NCBI GenBank assembly: GCA_031177445.1 | Contig: JAPSGP010000079.1 | Location: 1 to 9,645 of the forward strand | DNA length: 9,645 nucleotides | Reading direction: 5' to 3' | Source of the DNA: Acidimicrobiia bacterium | Lineage (GTDB): Bacteria; Actinomycetota; Acidimicrobiia; IMCC26256; JACDBD01 | In this document: piece by piece, positions 1 to 5,748 of the stretch | Layout: each line of letters starts with the position of its first letter | Position numbering within the stretch: position 1 is the stretch's first letter | Translations under genes and position numbers: made by a program | The notes under the pieces: generated by a model | What the model was told of the DNA's origin: nothing | Seen by the model: the letters and a program-made list of their open reading frames with translations, nothing else | The model's database searches: none

Positions 1-773
1 GCGGCGGCGGGAATCGTCGTCACCGACACGAGCACCCCCGCCAGCGCGGTCGCCTGCATGCGCGCCAGCGCGACCGTCCCGGCGATGCCGGCCGCGAACG
101 CCACGACGGCCGAGTAACCGTTCGGCTCGGTGACGAAGCTCGTGAAGAAGCGGTTGGCGGGGTCCAGCGAGGAATCGCTTCCCGTGACGAACCGGACGAT
201 CAGCCCGGTGACCGCGGCCGCGAGGACTGCGACTCCGAGCCCGCCGAGCAGAAGGACCGCAGCCGAACGCCAGTAGCGACGACCGCGGTGGAGCCCGACC
301 GCGATCGCCTGGAGCGGGCCGTACTCCGGGCGACGATCATCGCTCCGATGATCAGCACCGCCGAGTCGACGACAATCCCCACTGCTCCGATCACCGCCGC
401 CAGCGCCATCAGCGCGAGGAATGACGCCGACAGCTCGGAGTCGGCACGAGCTGTGTCCTCGATGACGGCCCACGGCAGCGCATCGGCCTCGTGACCGGGC
501 GCGGCGCGCTCGATCCGCCGCGCCCGGCGCGTCGGCGAGGCGTCGATGGTGACGATCGAGATCGCGCCCCCGTTCTTCCATGCCGAGGTACCGCAGCTCG
601 CGCAAGACGTTGTTGATCCGCTCGCGCGCAAGGTCGCAGACGACGAGATCGCCCTCGGGTGTCACCCCGGCGCCTCGCTGCAACGTGAGCGACACGGCAC
701 CGACATCAGTGCGAAGTCGCTCGACGACGGCATCGGTGAGATCCGGCGGGCAGATCACCCGCACCTGCAGCAC
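1..773 (-). pseudogene. DUF389 family membrane protein, 3'-partial, two compensating frame shifts
   Basis: This encodes the N-terminal and middle part of a DUF389 (TIGR00341-like) integral membrane protein; the rest lies beyond the left edge. Function in the family is not established. The likely start is the GTG at 773, giving VLQVRVICPPDLTDAVVERL, followed by the acidic EGDLVVCDLARE stretch. The family core (LSASFLALMALAAVIGA, then DSAVLIIGAMIV) is read one frame over, between about 571 and 332. The next family motif, PEYGPLQAIAVGLHRGRRYW, returns to the first frame and continues through hydrophobic segments to SVTTIPAAA at base 1. The shifts fit one extra base in the C run at 567-571 and one missing base near 328-332. 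The first frame has no stop, so a full-length product would have about 80 wrong, Arg-rich residues replacing the first membrane helices. This is either a decayed gene or two sequencing or assembly indels. The family call is firm. Confidence 0.8.
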
Positions 774-781
774 GGGCCCGA

Positions 782-787
782 AGCGTA
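782..787 (-). promoter_or_regulatory. Candidate -10 hexamer (TACGCT) for the DUF389 gene
   Basis: TACGCT on the minus strand fits the actinobacterial TANNNT -10 pattern and ends 8 bases before the GTG start at 773. This leaves no room for a Shine-Dalgarno and suggests a leaderless transcript. The same hexamer with the same 8-base spacing precedes the GTG start at 2370. No clear -35 is seen. A six-base match is weak alone; the repeated geometry is the main support. Confidence 0.4.
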
Positions 788-825
788 GAGGTGCCGGCTG
801 GATGGGGCTGCCATAGACAAAGCGA

Positions 826-831
826 TATAAT
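826..831 (+). promoter_or_regulatory. Consensus -10 (TATAAT) for the XRE-nucleotidyltransferase operon, leaderless
   Basis: A perfect TATAAT sits in a small AT-rich island of an otherwise very GC-rich region, with 6 bases between it and the GTG at 838. Transcription would start at or next to the G of the start codon, so the mRNA would be leaderless. This agrees with the lack of any Shine-Dalgarno. No convincing -35 is seen 16-18 bp upstream. Confidence 0.7.
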
Positions 832-837
832 GCGCGG

Positions 838-1179
838 GTGACTGCTGCCGAGCTCCTGGTGCGGGCCCGTCGTCGAGCAAAGCTGACGCAAGCGGAGATG
901 GCGGCACGAGCGGGCACCAGCCAACCGGTGATCTCCGCCTACGAACACGGGCGGCGCGACCCCACGGTGTCCACCTTGCGCCGCTTGCTGCGAGCTGCAG
1001 GTCAGTACCTCGCAATCGATGCCACGCCGCTCCCCACCGCCGAGCTTCATCGCGACGGCCGACGCGCGCTGAGCGACGAGCAGCGCGGGGCGATGCTCGC
1101 CGATCTGCTCGTGTTCGGGGAGGCCTTCCCGTTCCGCCGGACCGGTGAGCTCGCCTTCCCGCGCATCTCGTCGTCGTGA
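838..1179 (+). CDS. XRE-family helix-turn-helix regulator, probable antitoxin of a TA-like pair
   Basis: A 113-residue DNA-binding protein. Residues about 5-55 form a Cro/C1-type helix-turn-helix: LLVRARRRAKLTQAEMAARA, then TSQPVISAYEHGRRDPTVSTL, with the usual recognition-helix pattern and the conserved E/G/R turn. The C-terminal half (about 75-113: LSDEQRGAMLADLLVFGEAF, then PFRRTGELAFPRI) lacks HTH character and is probably the partner-contacting tail seen in XRE proteins encoded next to nucleotidyltransferases. The GTG start is fixed by the TATAAT box 6 bases upstream. Its stop overlaps the next start by four bases (GTGA), so the two products are translationally coupled. Inferred role: repressor of its own operon and neutraliser of the downstream nucleotidyltransferase. 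The HTH call is firm; the antitoxin role rests on context. Confidence 0.85.
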   Translation: MTAAELLVRARRRAKLTQAEMAARAGTSQPVISAYEHGRRDPTVSTLRRLLRAAGQYLAIDATPLPTAELHRDGRRALSDEQRGAMLADLLVFGEAFPFRRTGELAFPRISSS

Positions 1180-1721
1180 GCGCGAGCCTTACGCTCGCCG
1201 ACAAGGTCCTCGCGATCGATCGCGAGGTTTCGGAGGTCCCTCACGCCTTCGGAGGTGCGATCGCTCTCGCCTACTACGCCGAGCCGCGCACCACCGTCGA
1301 CATCGATCTGAACATGTTTGTCCCGGAAGGCGAGGCGCGGCGCGCGATCGCGCCTTTGCAGCGTCTCGGCGTGCGCGCGAGCGACAACGACGTCGCCCAC
1401 GCGATGCGCGAAGGCCAGGTGCGCCTCTACTGGGACGCGACGCCCGTGGATCTCTTCTTCAGCTACGACGCCTTCCACGACGCTGCGGCCGGAGCCGTTC
1501 GACGCGTTCCGTTCGCCGGATCCACGATTCCGATCCTCGCCGCCGATCACCTCGTCGTTTGCAAGTCGGTGTTCGACCGGGCCAAGGACTGGATCGACAT
1601 CGAGGCGATGATCGCGAACGGCACGAAGCTCGATGCCGCCGAGATCATTCGTTGGGTGCAGCGCATCGTCGGCGACGACGATCCACGTTTCGAGCGGGTC
1701 GTCGCGATACTCACCGACTGA
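1176..1721 (+). CDS. Nucleotidyltransferase-fold protein (AbiEii/DUF6036-like), probable toxin
   Basis: A 181-residue protein with a minimal nucleotidyltransferase signature. FGGAIALAYY (residues 25-34) supplies the GG motif. TVDIDLNMF (40-48) supplies the metal-binding D42-x-D44 pair, and VDLFFS (91-96) the probable third carboxylate D92. LAADHLVVCKSVFDRAKDW (121-139) plus D141 matches the K...R.KD..D motif shared by AbiEii toxins and DUF6036-type proteins. AbiEii members transfer nucleotides to RNA targets such as tRNA in type IV or MenT-like toxin systems; the substrate here cannot be read from sequence. All predicted catalytic residues are present, so the protein looks active. The start is the GTG at 1176, overlapping the XRE stop. 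A perfect 20-bp palindrome covers codons 11-18. It could instead be a housekeeping nucleotidyltransferase, but the XRE partner favours a TA module. Confidence 0.8.
   Translation: MSASLTLADKVLAIDREVSEVPHAFGGAIALAYYAEPRTTVDIDLNMFVPEGEARRAIAPLQRLGVRASDNDVAHAMREGQVRLYWDATPVDLFFSYDAFHDAAAGAVRRVPFAGSTIPILAADHLVVCKSVFDRAKDWIDIEAMIANGTKLDAAEIIRWVQRIVGDDDPRFERVVAILTD
1208..1227. repeat. Perfect 20-bp palindrome at the 5' end of the nucleotidyltransferase gene
   Basis: Two 10-base arms (CCTCGCGATC and its exact reverse complement) abut with no spacer, 32 bases after the gene's start codon. The centre is CGATCGATCG. With no loop, protein binding as a dimer site is easier to picture than an RNA hairpin, although a shortened stem could form in the mRNA. 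The palindrome is plain in the sequence; a function is speculative. Confidence 0.6.
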
Positions 1722-1755
1722 TCGATCCACCGGAGCCACAAGTCAGGGAGCACAG

Positions 1756-2145
1756 GTGAACCTCGAAGAACTCGTCGCCACCATGCCGTTCGCCCAGGAG
1801 CTCGGCATCGTGCTCACGCGCGCCGACCGCGAGGGCGTCGAGGGGACGATGGCGTGGTCGGCCGAGCGCTGCACCGCCGGCGATCTCCTGCACGGCGGGG
1901 CGATCATGGCGCTCGCCGACAGTCTCGGTGGTATTTGCGCGTTCCTGAACCTGCCCGAGGGCGCGGGGACGTCGACGATCGAGTCGAAGACCAACTTCAT
2001 GCGAGGGGTGAGGGCGGGCGTCATCTCGGCCGTGACGGAGCCGATCTACGTCGGCCATCGCACCATCGTGATCCAGACGCACGTACGTGACCGCGACGGC
2101 AAGCTGCTCGCGCTGACGACCCAGACGCAGGCGGTGATCACCTGA
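1756..2145 (+). CDS. PaaI-type hotdog-fold acyl-CoA thioesterase
   Basis: A 129-residue single hotdog-domain protein, the usual size for PaaI/4HBT family thioesterases, which hydrolyse acyl- or aryl-CoA in the cytoplasm as tetramers. The hallmark is DLLHGGAIMALADSLGG (residues 43-59). H46-G47-G48 is the family HGG motif at the start of the central helix, and D55 sits where PaaI enzymes carry the catalytic acidic residue. TIESKTNFMRGVRAG (74-88) matches the conserved strand with N and F before the R..G turn, and the C-terminal VIQTHVRDRDGKLLALTTQT is the usual last strand pair. The GTG at 1756 is chosen because GGGAG at 1746-1750 gives a Shine-Dalgarno 5 bases upstream and the fold begins there; an upstream extension would be junk. 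It lies 34 bases after the nucleotidyltransferase and may be transcribed from the same promoter, but no functional link is evident. The acyl substrate is unknown. Confidence 0.88.
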   Translation: MNLEELVATMPFAQELGIVLTRADREGVEGTMAWSAERCTAGDLLHGGAIMALADSLGGICAFLNLPEGAGTSTIESKTNFMRGVRAGVISAVTEPIYVGHRTIVIQTHVRDRDGKLLALTTQTQAVIT

Positions 2146-2169
2146 GGTGCGCATGCACGCCGCGGGGCG

Positions 2170-2370
2170 CTACATCCGCTCGGCGACGTAGACGTAGACG
2201 TACTCCGGTTGCTCCCGCGTCCCACGATCGTCGAGGACGTACACGCCGAGGCGACCGACGTCGATCTCCAGCGGCGGCGGAAAGCGCACGAGACGTGAGA
2301 TGTTGGGCCCGCCGTCACACGCGACCAGGATCTTGTCGCCGTCCCGGTACCACGGTGACGTCTCGGTCAC
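2170..2370 (-). CDS. Small conserved-looking hypothetical protein (66 aa)
   Basis: A 66-residue soluble protein starting MTETSPWYRDGDKILVACDG, then GGPNISRLVRFPPPLEIDV, and ending PEYVYVYVAERM. I do not recognise a characterised family, but the WYRDGD...GGP..SRL.RFPP.LEI pattern resembles small actinobacterial hypotheticals. The sequence is well composed, with no membrane segment, and codon use fits a real gene. The GTG start at 2370 is supported by a TACGCT hexamer 8 bases upstream. The YVYVYV tract comes from three tandem GACGTA hexamers at 2185-2202. The gene converges on the thioesterase gene with only 24 bases between them and diverges from the phosphatase-like gene. Function unknown. 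Confidence 0.65.
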   Translation of the reverse strand: MTETSPWYRDGDKILVACDGGPNISRLVRFPPPLEIDVGRLGVYVLDDRGTREQPEYVYVYVAERM

Positions 2371-2378
2371 GACCGTTC

Positions 2379-2384
2379 AGCGTA
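2379..2384 (-). promoter_or_regulatory. Candidate -10 hexamer (TACGCT) for the 66-aa gene
   Basis: TACGCT (TANNNT type) on the minus strand is followed by 8 bases and then the GTG at 2370. Hexamer and spacing are identical to those before the DUF389 gene. Leaderless transcription is implied because no Shine-Dalgarno fits in the gap. Confidence 0.4.
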
Positions 2385-2417
2385 GCTGCGGGACCCGATG
2401 TCTCCAGAGCCCCGGAG

Positions 2418-2423
2418 TAGCGT
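2418..2423 (+). promoter_or_regulatory. Candidate -10 hexamer (TAGCGT) for the AP-superfamily hydrolase gene
   Basis: TAGCGT fits TANNNT and is followed by 7 bases and then the ATG at 2431, a leaderless arrangement. It supports the 2431 start over the in-frame ATG at 2398, because the hexamer would lie inside a gene started at 2398. It is back to back with the minus-strand hexamer at 2379-2384 in a 60-base divergent gap. Confidence 0.45.
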
Positions 2424-2430
2424 CGGTCGA

Positions 2431-4140
2431 ATGTCAGGCTCAGCGCGACGGGTCGCCGCGATCGGGCTCGACGCCGCGCAGTGGAGCCTCGTCGAGTCGA
2501 TGATGGACGACGGCGCGCTACCGCATCTGGCCGCGCTTCGCCGTCGAGCGGTGGTGGCCCATCTCGAGCACGCCGACTACCGGACCGGTCTCGTATGGGA
2601 GCACTTCCTGTGCGGTCGAAGCGCGGCGGGCGTCGGCCGGTGGTCAGCCGTGCGCTTCGACCCGTCGACCTACGACACGCGCAAGGAGGGCGCGCTTCCC
2701 TTCACTCCGTTCTTCGAGAAGGTGCCGGGCCGGACGATCTGCTTCGACGTGCCCTACCTGTCGCTCGCGAAGACGAACGACGCAATTGCCGTCACCGCAT
2801 GGGGCGGGCACGACCCGGCCTACCCGCGAGCGTCGAACCCTCCTGGTCTCCTTCGGGAGATCGACGCCGAGTTCGGACCGCATCCGGCGTTCGACAACGA
2901 CTATGCGATCGTCTGGAACCGACCGGCGGCGCTCGACACGCTGGTCGACGCGCTCGTCGTCGGTGCCCGCCGGCGGGCCGACGTCGCCCTTTGGCTCATG
3001 CGCCGGTTCCCGGACTGGCGGCTCTTCGCGACCGTTCTGTCGGAGCCGCACTCGGCGGGCGAGCAGCTGTGGCACGGGCTGATCCCCGACTATCCCGTGA
3101 GCACCGCGGTCGACTCCGCACCCGCGGGACGCCGGCTCCGCGAGGTCTACCGTGCGGTCGACGACGCCGTCGGCCGCATCGTCGCCGGGCTGCCACCGGA
3201 CACCACGGTCGTGGCGTTCGCGATGCACGGCACGGGCAGGAACGACGCCGATGTTGCGTCGATGGTGCTCCTGCCCGAGCTGATGCACCGGCTCGCGCTG
3301 GGCCGCCCCTTCCTGCGAGAGACCAACCCGACCTCGTGGGCCCGCGAGGGGTTCCCGCTCGTCGTCCCGGGCCCGGATCAGTCGTGGGACGAGTACGTGA
3401 ACCACTATCTCCCGCCTTCCAGCACTCGAGCGCCATCGGCACGGCAGCGAATCCGAGCCGCGCTCCCGCCGCGGGTCCTGGCGACCTATCGCACGCTTCG
3501 CAACCTTTCGTCGCCTCCATCCCCGCCGTCACCAGCGCGACTCGGCGCGCTGGGGCTTCCGATCTCGGACGAGACCGACGCGAGCCCGGCTGAGATCGGC
3601 ATCCCCATCGATCCCATCGGATGGCAGATCACGCACCGGTATCGACAATGGTGGCCGCAGATGCGCGCATTCGCGGTCCCCACGTTCTACGACGGCCGCG
3701 TTCGCATCAACCTCGAGGGCCGCGAGCGAAACGGAACCGTCGCTCGGGGCGAGTACGAGCGGGTGTGCGATGAGACCGAACGCGCGATCCGGCAGTGTCG
3801 TGATCCTCGCACCGGCGAGGCAGTCGTCAAGGACGTGATCCGGCTTCGCTCCGGCGACCCGTGGGTGGATGGAGGGCCCGACGCCGATCTGCAGATCATC
3901 TGGTCGCGGCCCTTGGATGCCGTCGAACATCCCACAGCCGGAACGATCGGACCATTCCCGTTCCGGCGTACCGGCGGCCACCTGCCCGACGGTTTCGCAT
4001 TCGTCGCCGGTCCCGGGATCACGCCGCGCGACCTCGCCCACCACGACGCTCTGTCCATCACTGCGACGATCGTCGCACTGGCCGGGGGCAAAACCGAAGG
4101 TTTCGAGGCGCCCCCGCTGCCAGTCCTAGGAGACGCCTGA
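2431..4140 (+). CDS. Alkaline phosphatase superfamily hydrolase (type I phosphodiesterase-like)
   Basis: A 569-residue cytoplasmic protein with no signal peptide or membrane segment. The N-terminus, VAAIGLDAAQWSLVESMMDD then GALPHLAALRRR, is the opening of the phosphodiesterase/nucleotide-pyrophosphatase branch; D14 would bind metal. T52 in RTGLVWEHFLCG lies where these enzymes place the Thr/Ser nucleophile. SEPHSAGEQLWHG (204-216; E205, H207, H215) and FAMHGTGRND (263-272; H266) match the family's E-x-H...H and HG-x-G-x-N metal sites. GGHLPDGFAFVAGPGI (515-530; H517) is the closing His motif. A proline/serine linker lies near 330-370. The substrate is unknown; phosphodiesters, phosphate or sulfate esters are possible. 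ATG 2431 is preferred over 2398 because conserved sequence begins just after it and a TAGCGT hexamer lies 7 bases upstream. The 3' end overlaps the convergent glycosyltransferase gene by 15 bases. Confidence 0.82.
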   Translation: MSGSARRVAAIGLDAAQWSLVESMMDDGALPHLAALRRRAVVAHLEHADYRTGLVWEHFLCGRSAAGVGRWSAVRFDPSTYDTRKEGALPFTPFFEKVPGRTICFDVPYLSLAKTNDAIAVTAWGGHDPAYPRASNPPGLLREIDAEFGPHPAFDNDYAIVWNRPAALDTLVDALVVGARRRADVALWLMRRFPDWRLFATVLSEPHSAGEQLWHGLIPDYPVSTAVDSAPAGRRLREVYRAVDDAVGRIVAGLPPDTTVVAFAMHGTGRNDADVASMVLLPELMHRLALGRPFLRETNPTSWAREGFPLVVPGPDQSWDEYVNHYLPPSSTRAPSARQRIRAALPPRVLATYRTLRNLSSPPSPPSPARLGALGLPISDETDASPAEIGIPIDPIGWQITHRYRQWWPQMRAFAVPTFYDGRVRINLEGRERNGTVARGEYERVCDETERAIRQCRDPRTGEAVVKDVIRLRSGDPWVDGGPDADLQIIWSRPLDAVEHPTAGTIGPFPFRRTGGHLPDGFAFVAGPGITPRDLAHHDALSITATIVALAGGKTEGFEAPPLPVLGDA

Positions 4141-5100
4141 TCGCCGGCCCGGCTCGAGCGATCGCCATCGTGCGCCGACGCACAGCCGCATGCACTCGCG
4201 CGCGTAGCCGATCTCGCTCACGCGCGTGAGCGCCGAGACCAGCTCACCTGATGAGCGCGCGCCGCACGCCCACCTTCTGGCGCCCGCCGCGAGCCCTCGG
4301 AGTGCGCGACCGGTGATCGCGCTTGCTTCTGACAGCGAGGAATGTCCCCCAACTGCCGCGTGTGCGTACAGCGCATCGGTCCGACCCTGCTCGTACACGC
4401 GCCGAAGGAGCCATCGCAGCCGCAGTCGTTCGGGCAGCACCTCGTGCGCGACGACCGCGTCGGGGACGTAGACCACCGCCCCGCCGGCGCGCCGCAACTC
4501 CTCGAGCAGGCGCCAGTCCTCTCCCGAGCGCAATCGTCGACCGATCCGTCCCAGGCCGAGATCGAAGCCACCTGCTCGACGAGCAGGCTCGCGCCGAACC
4601 GAGAGGTTGCAGCCGATCAGATCGATGTCGCCGCCGGCGAGCCGTTGCTGCGCCGGACCCAGATCGAGGCTGCTGTACCAGCGCTCGATGCCGGGGCTCA
4701 TCCAGCGCGGCGGCGCCGACGGCCACGACAAGGCCACCCGTCCACCGGCGGCCACGACGTCGTCGTCGTCGTAGACCCGCAGCAGCCTTGCGAGCCACGC
4801 CGGCTGCGCCCGCGCGTCGTCGTCGACAAAGGCGACGATCTCTCCCATGGCTGCATCGAGCCCACGGTTCCGCGCTCGCGACAACCCGGGCACCGGTTCC
4901 GGGACGCAGCGCAGATTGGGCAGGCGCGTCTGCCACTGCCGGGCCACGAATGGTGTGTCGTCGCTCGAGCCGTTGTCGACGACAACGATCTCTATCGTCT
5001 CAGGCTCGAGGGACTGCGCCGCGATGCTGGCGAGGCAGGCGCCGAGCATGTGGCTTCGGTTGCGCGTGCACACGACGACCGATGCGACTGGGGCTGGCAC
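4126..5100 (-). CDS. Family 2 glycosyltransferase (GT-A fold)
   Basis: A 324-residue inverting GT2-type glycosyltransferase. Residues 5-15 (VASVVVCTRNR) form the nucleotide-binding first strand, and IEIVVVDNGSSDDT (36-49) the second with its Asp. PGLSRARNRGLDAAMGEIVA (71-90) leads to FVDDDARAQP (91-100), whose D93-D95 is the DXD metal/UDP site. GGFDLGLGRI and SGEDWRLLEELRRAG (192-206) hold the ED pair typical of the catalytic base region. The C-terminus is rich in Arg and Leu with no clear transmembrane helix, so it probably acts at the cytoplasmic membrane face. Donor and acceptor sugars are unknown. The GTG at 5100 is taken because the fold begins at once; CATGAT, 6 bases upstream, is a weak -10, so leaderless expression is possible. 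It follows the FMN reductase by 38 bases and may share its promoter. It converges with the hydrolase gene, overlapping by 15 bases. Confidence 0.87.
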   Translation of the reverse strand: MPAPVASVVVCTRNRSHMLGACLASIAAQSLEPETIEIVVVDNGSSDDTPFVARQWQTRLPNLRCVPEPVPGLSRARNRGLDAAMGEIVAFVDDDARAQPAWLARLLRVYDDDDVVAAGGRVALSWPSAPPRWMSPGIERWYSSLDLGPAQQRLAGGDIDLIGCNLSVRREPARRAGGFDLGLGRIGRRLRSGEDWRLLEELRRAGGAVVYVPDAVVAHEVLPERLRLRWLLRRVYEQGRTDALYAHAAVGGHSSLSEASAITGRALRGLAAGARRWACGARSSGELVSALTRVSEIGYARECMRLCVGARWRSLEPGRRSGVS

Positions 5101-5138
5101 CTCCGCATCATGTCGCAGCGTGTGGGCGATGCCGGGAC

Positions 5139-5711
5139 TCAGGCGGCATATGGGCGCGACGCACGTGCTGTGCGCAGCGCGAGCCCCCACCACGCGAGCT
5201 GGTCGAGCATCGTCTTCACCGCGGCGTTGCAGCCGTCGGGCTCGAGCGGCTCGCCGTGGTCGTCGAAGCGCCCGTGCGCCATGTGGAAGCTCACCGTGTC
5301 GCGCACGGTCACCGCGTGGAGCTCGGCGAACACCTGGCGGAGCTGCTCCACCGCCCGCAGCCCGCCCGACATGCCCCCGTACGAGACGAAGGCCACAGGC
5401 TTGGCCCGCCACTCGTGGAATGCGAGGTCGATCGCCTGCTTCAACCCGGCCGGGTACCCGTGGTTGTACTCGGGGGTCACCACCACGAATGCGTCGGCCT
5501 CGTCGAACCGGGCACGGAGCGCCTCGATCACCGGGGACGCCTGCTGCGGGTAGGCCGCCGGCAGATCGACGGCCGCCAGGTCGACGACGTCGAACACCAT
5601 GTCGGCCCGCTGGCGGGCCTGCCGAACGAACCACCGGCCGACGACGTGGCCGAACCGGCCCTCACGATTGCTGCCGAAGATGATCGCGACCTGGAGCGGG
5701 TCCTGAGGCAC
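5139..5711 (-). CDS. NAD(P)H-dependent FMN reductase / quinone-reductase-like flavoprotein
   Basis: A 190-residue flavodoxin-fold reductase, the normal length for the NADPH-dependent FMN reductase family. GSNREGRFG (13-21) is the phosphate-binding loop for FMN. TPEYNHGYPAGLKQAID (79-95) is the family signature holding the isoalloxazine ring, and VSYGGMSGGLRAVEQLR (109-125) the second FMN loop. These enzymes reduce FMN, quinones, azo dyes or other redox-active compounds with NAD(P)H in the cytoplasm. The GTG start at 5711 is fixed by a TAGGGT -10 ending 6 bases upstream, implying a leaderless mRNA. The promoter carries a SoxR-box-like palindrome in a 19-bp spacer, so expression is probably induced by redox-active compounds through a MerR-family activator. 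No soxR gene is visible in this window. The glycosyltransferase gene follows in the same direction. The exact electron acceptor cannot be told. Confidence 0.9.
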   Translation of the reverse strand: MPQDPLQVAIIFGSNREGRFGHVVGRWFVRQARQRADMVFDVVDLAAVDLPAAYPQQASPVIEALRARFDEADAFVVVTPEYNHGYPAGLKQAIDLAFHEWRAKPVAFVSYGGMSGGLRAVEQLRQVFAELHAVTVRDTVSFHMAHGRFDDHGEPLEPDGCNAAVKTMLDQLAWWGLALRTARASRPYAA

Positions 5712-5717
5712 GCGCCG

Positions 5718-5748
5718 ACCCTAAAGGCTCAAGTTCACTTGAGATCAA
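5718..5748 (-). promoter_or_regulatory. SoxR/MerR-type promoter with operator, driving the FMN reductase gene
   Basis: On the minus strand: a -35 TTGATC (5748-5743), a 19-bp spacer, and a -10 TAGGGT (5723-5718), then 6 bases to the GTG. Between the boxes lies the inverted repeat CTCAAGTGAACTTGAG (5743-5728): 7-base perfect arms around a 2-base centre. Its core CTCAAG-N4-CTTGAG is that of the E. coli SoxR box (CCTCAAGTTAACTTGAGG in soxS). As in soxS, the 18-bp box overlaps the last two bases of the -35 and ends three bases before the -10. A long 19-bp spacer with a central palindrome is the hallmark of promoters activated by MerR-family proteins through DNA distortion. SoxR is the best candidate; another MerR member is possible. 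Confidence 0.8.

Noticed and set aside
1047..1739. Minus-strand 230-codon frame opposite the nucleotidyltransferase gene
   Set aside because: It is antisense to an intact motif-bearing gene, and its Asp/Val/Arg-rich composition mirrors the sense codons.
1633..1755. N-terminal extension of the thioesterase into the nucleotidyltransferase gene
   Set aside because: The extension is out-of-frame nucleotidyltransferase sequence, while a Shine-Dalgarno and the hotdog domain both point to the GTG at 1756.
2398..2430. Upstream in-frame ATG at 2398 as start of the AP-superfamily hydrolase
   Set aside because: It would add 11 unconserved residues and place the TAGCGT -10 element inside the gene; no Shine-Dalgarno precedes it.
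4755..4776. GTC trinucleotide run in the glycosyltransferase gene
   Set aside because: It encodes the acidic DDDD stretch at residues 111-114 and is ordinary coding low complexity, not a separate repeat element.
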